Below, piece after piece: positions 1 to 5,522 of a stretch of DNA of 5,522 nt (the stretch's first letter is position 1; each line of letters starts with the position of its first letter). The stretch is from Synergistota bacterium (lineage in GTDB: Bacteria; Synergistota; JAGHAJ01). The notes under the pieces were generated by a model. It saw only the letters and a list, made by a program, of their open reading frames with translations, was not told where the DNA came from and did no database searches. The stretch is from positions 1 to 5,522 of the forward strand of contig JAGHAJ010000154.1 of assembly GCA_021161545.1 (NCBI GenBank), read 5' to 3'. A program made the translations under genes and the position numbers.

Positions 1-51
1 GCCTTTCTCGGTACAGGTAACACCCCGCCATCCCCCTTTCACGCACAAACT
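1..51 (-). other. Start of an unidentified transcript, cut by the window edge
   Basis: These are the first bases of the RNA expected from the promoter at 58-85. They are G-rich on the transcribed strand (AAAGGGGGATGGCGGGGTG is part of it), unlike the AT-rich spacer before it. Two minus-strand frames stay open to the edge. One could start at GTG 46 and contains an in-frame ATG, and one begins at a TTG; neither has a well-spaced Shine-Dalgarno site. The stretch could be an untranslated leader, a riboswitch or a structured RNA. I recognise no tRNA, rRNA or known riboswitch core in what is present. Confidence 0.3.
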
Positions 52-57
52 TACCCT

Positions 58-85
58 ATTATATACAAAACACCCCCCATGTCAA
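58..85 (-). promoter_or_regulatory. Consensus sigma70 promoter (TTGACA-16-TATAAT)
   Basis: TTGACA lies at 80-85 and TATAAT at 58-63 on the minus strand, with a 16-bp spacer. Both hexamers match the bacterial consensus exactly. The predicted start is near 51. Promoters this close to consensus often serve stable RNAs or highly expressed or repressed genes. The transcription unit continues past the left edge of the window. Confidence 0.75.
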
Positions 86-101
86 CCTTCTATCTCGTAA
101 T

Positions 102-110
102 ATTATACCA
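102..110 (-). promoter_or_regulatory. Extended -10 promoter reading toward the left edge
   Basis: TGGTATAAT on the minus strand is a full TATAAT with the TGn extension. The best -35 candidate, TTGTAG, is 19 bp upstream and poor, which is tolerable for extended -10 promoters. Transcription would begin near 95 and run through the second promoter at 58-85. Confidence 0.4.
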
Positions 111-117
111 TTAAAGC

Positions 118-147
118 CAAAAATTTCTACAAATTCAGCAAAAATTT
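118..147. repeat. 9-bp direct repeat in the manC downstream spacer
   Basis: CAAAAATTT occurs at 118-126 and again at 139-147. The copies start 21 bp apart, about two helical turns, so both would face the same side of the DNA. They lie just upstream of the extended -10 promoter at 102-110. They might be an activator site or an AT-rich UP-like element, but low-complexity chance is a real alternative. No convincing GC-rich terminator hairpin is seen after manC. Confidence 0.3.
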
Positions 148-156
148 ATCTCTTAT

Positions 157-1230
157 TTACAAAAGCTCCTTGTATCCTCTTCTATCCATCTCCTTCAGTA
201 TGTGCTTTAAACCATCCACTTTCGCCCGAGGAATTACAAGTATTACATCATTGTCTTCAACTATAACGATGTCATCTATCCCATATGTGATTATGGGTTT
301 GGTCTTACTTTTTATAATGCATCCTCTGGTAAAAAGACCTATGTGCTCACCAAGCACCACATTGCCGTTATCATCTTTCTCATATACCTCATCTAATGCT
401 GACCAGTTGCCTATATCACTCCAACCCACGTCTATCGGTATAACCATAGCCTTCTTTGTACGCTCCATAACCCCATAATCTATAGATATAGGTTCAAGCC
501 TTGCATAGACAGTCCTCACCACTTCATCTTCATTTTCGGTTCCAAGAACCTCTTCTATCCTTTCCATTCCAGCATACAGAGAGGGCAAAAAGTCTCTTAT
601 CTCTTCAAGTATCACAGATGCCTTCCATACAAAGATGCCACCATTCCACAAATAATTACCATCCCTTATGTATTCCACTGCCTTTTCATAAGAGGGCTTT
701 TCTACAAACTTTTCTACACTCCTCACGATAAAATCACCATTTTCCCTAAAAGGTTCTCCCTGTTGTATATACCCATAGCCTGTGCGTGGAGTAGTCGGTT
801 TTATCCCAAGCGTAACGAGATAACCCTCCCTTGCAATATCTGCTCCTACAGAAAGTGCCCTGAGAAAACCTTCCTCGTCTTTTATCACATGGTCTGCCGG
901 TAGTACTACCATCACCGCCTCAGGGTCCACTCTATAGAGTTTTAAGGCACTGAGGGCAATACAGGGTGCCGTATTCTTGCCTAACGGCTCAACGATGATA
1001 TTTTCAACGGGTATCATGGGTAGCTGGCCATACACCTCATGTTTTATGTGCTCATTCACAACTACATATATATTCCTGTCAGGAATGAGCGGCTCTATTC
1101 GGCTCACCGTCTGCTGCAACAGGCTATTTTCTCCATCAAAGGATATCAACTGTTTTGGAAAGCGCCTACGGCTGAGAGGCCAAAATCTTTCACCTCTACC
1201 ACCTGCCATAATAACTGCCTTTAAAGACAA
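157..1230 (-). CDS. manC: Mannose-1-phosphate guanylyltransferase
   Basis: This 357-residue enzyme joins mannose-1-phosphate and GTP to make GDP-mannose and pyrophosphate, supplying the substrate of Gmd. The nucleotidyltransferase loop AGGRGERFWPLSRRRFPKQL lies at 9-28. Next come EPLGKNTAPCIALSAL (81-96), VLPADHVI (109-116) with metal-ligand Asp113, TGYGYI (150-155), VEKFVEKP (172-179) with the sugar-binding EKP, LWNGGIFVWK (194-203), SIDYGVMER (249-257) and DVGWSDIGNW (267-276). About 80 residues follow, consistent with the short C-terminal beta-helix. It lacks the phosphomannose isomerase domain of the roughly 470-residue bifunctional ManC/AlgA, so fructose-6-phosphate isomerisation must be encoded elsewhere. 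It follows rmd after 14 nt and is the last gene of the cassette. The TTG start is supported by a full AAGGAGG site. manC is used here as the generic symbol; rfbM or cpsB would mean the same activity. Confidence 0.94.
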   Translation of the reverse strand: MSLKAVIMAGGRGERFWPLSRRRFPKQLISFDGENSLLQQTVSRIEPLIPDRNIYVVVNEHIKHEVYGQLPMIPVENIIVEPLGKNTAPCIALSALKLYRVDPEAVMVVLPADHVIKDEEGFLRALSVGADIAREGYLVTLGIKPTTPRTGYGYIQQGEPFRENGDFIVRSVEKFVEKPSYEKAVEYIRDGNYLWNGGIFVWKASVILEEIRDFLPSLYAGMERIEEVLGTENEDEVVRTVYARLEPISIDYGVMERTKKAMVIPIDVGWSDIGNWSALDEVYEKDDNGNVVLGEHIGLFTRGCIIKSKTKPIITYGIDDIVIVEDNDVILVIPRAKVDGLKHILKEMDRRGYKELL

Positions 1231-1246
1231 ACTCCATCCCCTCCTT
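1228..1246 (-). promoter_or_regulatory. Ribosome binding site deciding a TTG start for manC
   Basis: A perfect AAGGAGG (1240-1246) overlaps the rmd TAA stop and stands nine bases before TTG 1230. An ATG at 1237 is only two bases from the SD and out of frame: it opens a 13-codon dead end. The next in-frame ATG (1209) would remove the first beta strand that carries the nucleotide-binding loop. TTG is therefore the best start, and the low-efficiency codon is offset by the strong SD. Confidence 0.75.
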
Positions 1247-2185
1247 AAACCAGTGCTCTCCAGTAATTCAGGAGGTCTCTCAATGTCTCTTTCATTTCAT
1301 ACTTTCTCTTCCAACCAGTTTCTTTCACCAACTTTGAACAATCCCCAACCATCACAGGTATATCTATCTCCCTAAGCTTGCTTTCATCAATCCTTACTTC
1401 TACCTTAGTATCTGTCATATCAACGAGCATATCCAATATGTCAGATATCCTGTAACCTTTACCCGAACAGACATTGTACACATCCCCTTGCCTACCATAC
1501 TGAACAAGCAACATATAGGCATTAATGACATCTCTCACATCGGTAAAATCTCTCACAGCACTTACATTTCCTACTGCAATCACAGGCTCTTGCTTACCCT
1601 TTTCTATCATCGCAATTTGCTTAGCAAACGAGGAGCAAACAAACCTTGGAGACTGTCCCGGACCGGTATGATTAAACGGCCTAACCCTCACAACCGGAAG
1701 TCCATACACAGAGAAGTACTGATAGCCAAGCAAATCTGCCGAGGCCTTACTAACCGCATAAGGAGACACCGGCTTCAAAGGTGCAGTTTCATTCGCCGGA
1801 AGAAACTTCTCATCTACCACGCCATACTCCTCACCACTACCAATCAAAAGCACCACAGGCCTTTCACCAAGCATACATGAGGCACTTAGGATGTTAAGCG
1901 TCCCACGGAGATTAACCTCAAACACCTGCCACGGATCATCAAAGCTACTAGGAACAAATGATATACCTGCAAGGTGAAATATCACATCCGGTTTTAAGGC
2001 AAAGAGTAGTTCATTAACTCTATTTTGGAATACTACATCACAGACATGATACACAGCAGAGGTAGGCAATTTCTCTCCACACTCACTTTTACAAGTGGCA
2101 TGCACATCATACCCCTGCCTCGCAAGAGCATCAACCAGATGTCTTCCCACAAAACCCTCTCCACCAGTAACCAGAGCCCTTTGCA

Positions 2186-2186
<1 letters not shown>
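1245..2186 (-). CDS. rmd: GDP-6-deoxy-D-mannose reductase (GDP-D-rhamnose synthesis)
   Basis: This 313-residue extended short-chain dehydrogenase probably reduces the 4-keto group of the Gmd product with NAD(P)H, giving GDP-D-rhamnose. The Rossmann loop is TGGEGFVGRHL (7-17), the catalytic Ser117 lies in GSGEEYG (116-122) and Tyr143/Lys147 are in SPYAVSK (141-147). RPFNHTGPGQ (169-178), then SPRFVCSSFAKQIA (179-192), VRDFTDVRDV (211-220) and NVCSGKGYRI (238-247), are the pattern of Rmd-type reductases. GDP-L-fucose synthase has a different motif at the RPFNHTGPGQ position and also needs epimerase residues. The start is ATG 2186, six bases after an AAGGAAG site (2193-2199). The TTG immediately before it is possible but less likely. 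TGATG joins the gmd stop and the rmd start. Reductases for other keto-sugars in this subfamily can look alike, so the exact product is inferred from the pairing with gmd and manC. Confidence 0.85.
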
Positions 2187-3267
<1,081 letters not shown>

Positions 3268-3317
3268 TCAACAGCGTTCTGACCAGCTTCACTCCTGCTC
3301 CGCTTTACCCTTCAATC

Positions 3318-4253
3318 CTACTCCAGTAATTCTTTCAGCTCCTTTGGTATAAATGACTTTCCCGTAACAGCTATAGGAGGGACTATAGGAGGTTGTCCAC
3401 ACTCTTTCAGGACCATCAAACCGCCATCAACAGAGAGGAAAAACCTCAAAAATTTGATAGCAAGCTGCTTGTGAGGGGCAACGGTCGTCATGGTAAACCC
3501 ATAGACTATGGGTTTACCCTTTTTCAGGATAAATGTTCCAGGCTTTTTACCTGTAACTTTCACCCTTGCCTTTGCATAGTAAGAGGCAAACCTCATAGAA
3601 CTTAAGTTTATCTCACTTGGAAGCTGGATAAACTTAAGGTGGTGTTGAACAGCAACAGACCTGTATTCTATAGCATAGTCAAGATTCCCGGTTTGCAGCA
3701 AGGCTATAAGCTCAACAGATTTTGGTCTGACCATTGCCTTATCCTTTAACGCCTTATAAAGCCCCTGACATTTATAGTATTTCTCTGCAAGCTGAAACAA
3801 CATCAAGGCACGATAGCCACAAGGGTCTACATTCGGGTCTGAATGCCCTATACTAACTCCCTTTCTCGTAACAATCTTATACCAGTTTTTCGGGTTTATC
3901 TCATTAGCATACTTGCTCTTATTGGTATATGCAACAACTACTTCATTTCTTGCAAAAACCACATTCCACTTAGCAAACTTGGGTATAAGTAAATTATCTA
4001 TCACCGTATAATCTGCAGATGCTACTATATCAGCCTTCCTTCCAAGTTGTGAAACCTTTCTCGCAGCTGTCCTACTTCCACTTGCTTCAAGCAATACTTT
4101 AACACCAGGATTCTGTTCCTCAAATATGGTTGAAGCCTTTTTCAAAGGAATACTAAGACTACCTGCATGAAATATAACAAGGTTCTCCGCATACACCACC
4201 CCCGAAAACAGAAATACAAACGCTACCAAAAACACAAGACACTTCTTGAACAT
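3318..4253 (-). CDS. wtpA: Tungstate/molybdate-binding protein (WtpA-like)
   Basis: This is the extracytoplasmic solute-binding protein that delivers tungstate or molybdate to the permease. With ATG 4253 as start it has 311 residues. A signal peptide is clear: basic MFKK, a hydrophobic core (about 5-20) and a V-Y-A cleavage site near residue 22. There is no lipobox, so it looks secreted and not a lipoprotein. WtpA hallmarks are FHAGSLSIPL (28-37), EASGSRTAARK (56-66), ASADYTVI (78-85), SDPNVDPCGYRAL (138-150), PKSVELIALLQ (177-187), YAIEYRSVAVQH (193-204) and GQPPIVPP (286-293). Archaeal homologues bind the metal in six coordination through an Asp and a Glu; the likely equivalents are an Asp in SDPNVD (probably Asp143) and Glu196. 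Classical ModA lacks these motifs. An upstream ATG at 4262 abuts the AGGGGG site with no spacer, whereas 4253 sits nine bases from it, so I chose the latter. The gene follows wtpC after 18 nt and ends the operon. Tungstate over molybdate preference is inferred from the family. Confidence 0.92.
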   Translation of the reverse strand: MFKKCLVFLVAFVFLFSGVVYAENLVIFHAGSLSIPLKKASTIFEEQNPGVKVLLEASGSRTAARKVSQLGRKADIVASADYTVIDNLLIPKFAKWNVVFARNEVVVAYTNKSKYANEINPKNWYKIVTRKGVSIGHSDPNVDPCGYRALMLFQLAEKYYKCQGLYKALKDKAMVRPKSVELIALLQTGNLDYAIEYRSVAVQHHLKFIQLPSEINLSSMRFASYYAKARVKVTGKKPGTFILKKGKPIVYGFTMTTVAPHKQLAIKFLRFFLSVDGGLMVLKECGQPPIVPPIAVTGKSFIPKELKELLE

Positions 4254-4271
4254 TACTAACATCCCCCTACA

Positions 4272-5306
4272 TTAAATTATATGCAAGCTTGACGCCTTAA
4301 ATGTTATCCACACCTTTCTACCCCTCCTTATATCCATTTCCATAACAGAACCCGCAGTAACTACCACATTGAAAACAAGACCTTTCACATTTACCCTAAC
4401 TTCAAAATACGGGTTAAGAGGTGTTACATCTATTACCTCCCCTTCAAAGGAATTTCTCGCACTCGAAACTACCCTATTCTGAGAGAGGATTATATCCTCT
4501 GGCCTGAGCGCAATAAAAAACTTATCTCTATCCACATCTCTCCCTATCTCAAATTTACAACCATTTACATAAATACCATTATCTCTCTTTTCTGCAACAA
4601 ATATATTCTTCATACCGACAAATTCTGCAACAAATCTGCTTGCAGGCTTTCTAAAGACCTCAGTAACATCTCCTATTTGCTCAACGGTACCCGCATTCAT
4701 GACTGCTACCCTATCGGCAAGGGCAAAGACATCAAGAAAATCATGTGTTACCATCAATACCGCCTTACCAGTAGTTTTTTGTATCCTTTTTATCTCCTGT
4801 CTCATTGCATCCCTGAAAGAGGAGTCAAGAGAGGAGAGCGGTTCATCAAGCAATAATACTTCTGGTTGAACTATAAGTGCTCTTGCAATGGCAACCCGCT
4901 GTTTCTCACCTCCACTGAGCGTATCTGGATACCTATCAAGAAGCCCATTTATACCAAGCATTTCCACCAGTCCTTTAAAAGAATCTTCACTCACACTTGC
5001 AGGTTTATACCTCAAACCATAGACAATGTTCTCTCTCACTGTGAGGTGAGGAAAGAGTGCATAATCCTGATAAACCATGGCTATGTTCCTCTTCTCTGGT
5101 GGATAATTGGTTATATCCTTTCCCTTTAAGTAAATTCTGCCCCCAGCTGGCCTATAAAAACCAAGGATAGTCTCAAGAAAAACCGTTTTGCCCACTCCAG
5201 TGGGTCCCACCACAACAAAGAATTCACCTTCTTTAATACAAAGAGAAATATCCTGTATGCTAAAGCTACCAAGTGTTACCGAAAGCTCTTCTACCCTTAG
5301 CATCAT
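4272..5306 (-). CDS. wtpC: Tungstate/molybdate ABC transporter ATP-binding protein (WtpC/ModC type)
   Basis: This 344-residue ATPase powers the importer from the cytoplasmic face. All nucleotide-binding motifs are intact: Walker A GPTGVGKT (34-41), Q-loop VYQDY (Gln80), signature LSGGEKQR (130-137), Walker B VLLLDEP (150-156), D-loop SLD (159-161) and H-loop His188. After about residue 230 comes a C-terminal domain with FIALRPEDIILS (264-275), typical of the TOBE-like regulatory region of ModC, WtpC and PotA. In some homologues this region binds oxyanion and shuts down transport; I cannot tell whether it does so here. The length fits the family. The start is ATG at 5306, six bases after an AAAGGAG site (5313-5319). 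A second ATG follows immediately and is possible. The ORF overlaps the permease stop by 4 nt. Sequence alone does not fully separate this from a sulfate, spermidine or iron ATPase; the adjacent WtpA decides the call. Confidence 0.9.
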   Translation of the reverse strand: MMLRVEELSVTLGSFSIQDISLCIKEGEFFVVVGPTGVGKTVFLETILGFYRPAGGRIYLKGKDITNYPPEKRNIAMVYQDYALFPHLTVRENIVYGLRYKPASVSEDSFKGLVEMLGINGLLDRYPDTLSGGEKQRVAIARALIVQPEVLLLDEPLSSLDSSFRDAMRQEIKRIQKTTGKAVLMVTHDFLDVFALADRVAVMNAGTVEQIGDVTEVFRKPASRFVAEFVGMKNIFVAEKRDNGIYVNGCKFEIGRDVDRDKFFIALRPEDIILSQNRVVSSARNSFEGEVIDVTPLNPYFEVRVNVKGLVFNVVVTAGSVMEMDIRRGRKVWITFKASSLHII

Positions 5307-5522
5307 GGGCTACTCCTTTTCCCAGAAAATACAAACCTCAACAGGATAAACAAAGTAAAAATAACCACTATCAAAAGGGTCGATATCGGTGTGGAATATT
5401 CAAGGCCATAAGCTTCAAATCTCTCGTATATAAGCACAGGTGCAACCATAGGATGATACGCAATGATCAACACTGCTCCAAATTCACTTATACCTCGTGC
5501 CCATGACATAATCACACCAGAA
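5303..5522 (-). CDS. wtpB: Tungstate/molybdate ABC transporter permease, C-terminal fragment (WtpB-like)
   Basis: This is the last 72 codons of an inner-membrane permease whose start lies beyond the right edge. The fragment reads SWARGISEFGAVLIIAYHP at residues 6-24, followed by MVAPVLIYERF (25-35). This is the conserved cytoplasmic/membrane region of the ModB/WtpB/CysT permease family, and the 'APVLIYERF' stretch is what I recall from WtpB. A last hydrophobic helix spans about 46-66 (ISTLLIVVIFTLFILLRFVF) and ends in a short basic tail, SGKRSSP. A GTG at 5515 could be taken for a start, but the frame stays open to the window edge (Ser-Gly upstream) and the protein would lack most of its helices, so it is truncated by the window and not a short gene. 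It would form the dimeric channel for the oxyanion, driven by the downstream ATPase. Its TGA stop overlaps the ATG of the ATPase gene (ATGA), indicating translational coupling. Tungstate versus molybdate is inferred mainly from the neighbouring binding protein. Confidence 0.88.
   Translation of the reverse strand, partial: SGVIMSWARGISEFGAVLIIAYHPMVAPVLIYERFEAYGLEYSTPISTLLIVVIFTLFILLRFVFSGKRSSP

Noticed and set aside
1-57. RNase P RNA, SRP RNA or tRNA at the left edge, suggested by the strong promoter and G-rich start
   Set aside because: The visible bases lack the invariant RNase P core and the SRP tetraloop region, and show no tRNA arms; too little is present to assign any RNA family.
120-145. 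Intrinsic terminator after manC
   Set aside because: The only inverted repeat is a 5-6 bp A/T stem (AATTT-GTAG-AAATT) next to a T-run. It is too weak to call.
977-1375. Plus-strand reading frames of up to 132 codons opposite manC and rmd, and others at 170-478, 501-731, 1488-1880, 2546-2740, 3393-3605, 4866-5129 and 5273-5506
   Set aside because: All lie opposite genes with full family motifs, have low-complexity or Ser/Pro/His-rich translations and resemble no family I know; they are antisense shadows.
5303-5515. A small complete membrane protein starting at GTG 5515
   Set aside because: The frame continues open to the window edge and the sequence is the conserved C-terminal part of a permease, so this is a truncated view of a longer gene.

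Overview
The window carries six genes, all on the minus strand, in two tightly packed blocks. Read in the direction of transcription, from high to low coordinates, these are an oxyanion ABC transporter (permease fragment, ATPase, binding protein; wtpB-wtpC-wtpA) followed by a three-gene nucleotide-sugar cassette (gmd-rmd-manC). The left 156 bases are non-coding as far as I can tell. They hold strong promoter sequences firing in the same direction, out of the window.

The organism is a bacterium. The evidence is sigma70-type -35/-10 boxes, Shine-Dalgarno sites before most genes and an intrinsic terminator. The intergenic DNA is AT-rich, and GTG and TTG starts are used for gmd and manC. The binding protein is closer to the WtpA type, best known from archaea and from anaerobic or thermophilic bacteria, than to classical ModA. 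This hints at an anaerobe, possibly a thermophile, that uses tungsten or molybdenum enzymes. The species cannot be named from this window.

Transporter block (3318-5522): the end of wtpB overlaps wtpC by 4 nt, and wtpC is followed after 18 nt by wtpA. The three proteins form an importer: WtpA captures tungstate or molybdate outside the membrane, WtpB is the membrane channel and WtpC hydrolyses ATP. A hairpin with a T-tract about 50 bp after wtpA closes the unit.

Sugar block (157-3223): a promoter with TTGAAG and TAAAAT boxes 17 bp apart precedes gmd. A perfect 8-bp inverted repeat lies over its -10 box and predicted start point and is a good operator candidate. gmd and rmd overlap by one base, and manC follows after 14-15 nt with its SD touching the rmd stop. 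Together they would make GDP-mannose from mannose-1-phosphate and GTP (ManC), dehydrate it to GDP-4-keto-6-deoxy-D-mannose (Gmd) and reduce this to GDP-D-rhamnose (Rmd), a donor for surface polysaccharide or glycoprotein glycans. No glycosyltransferase is visible here.

Left edge (1-156): an extended -10 promoter and a TTGACA-16-TATAAT promoter lie in tandem, preceded by a 9-bp direct repeat. They drive a transcript whose product lies outside the window. I see no wholly new system. The most interesting points are the putative gmd operator and the unidentified strongly promoted unit at the left edge.
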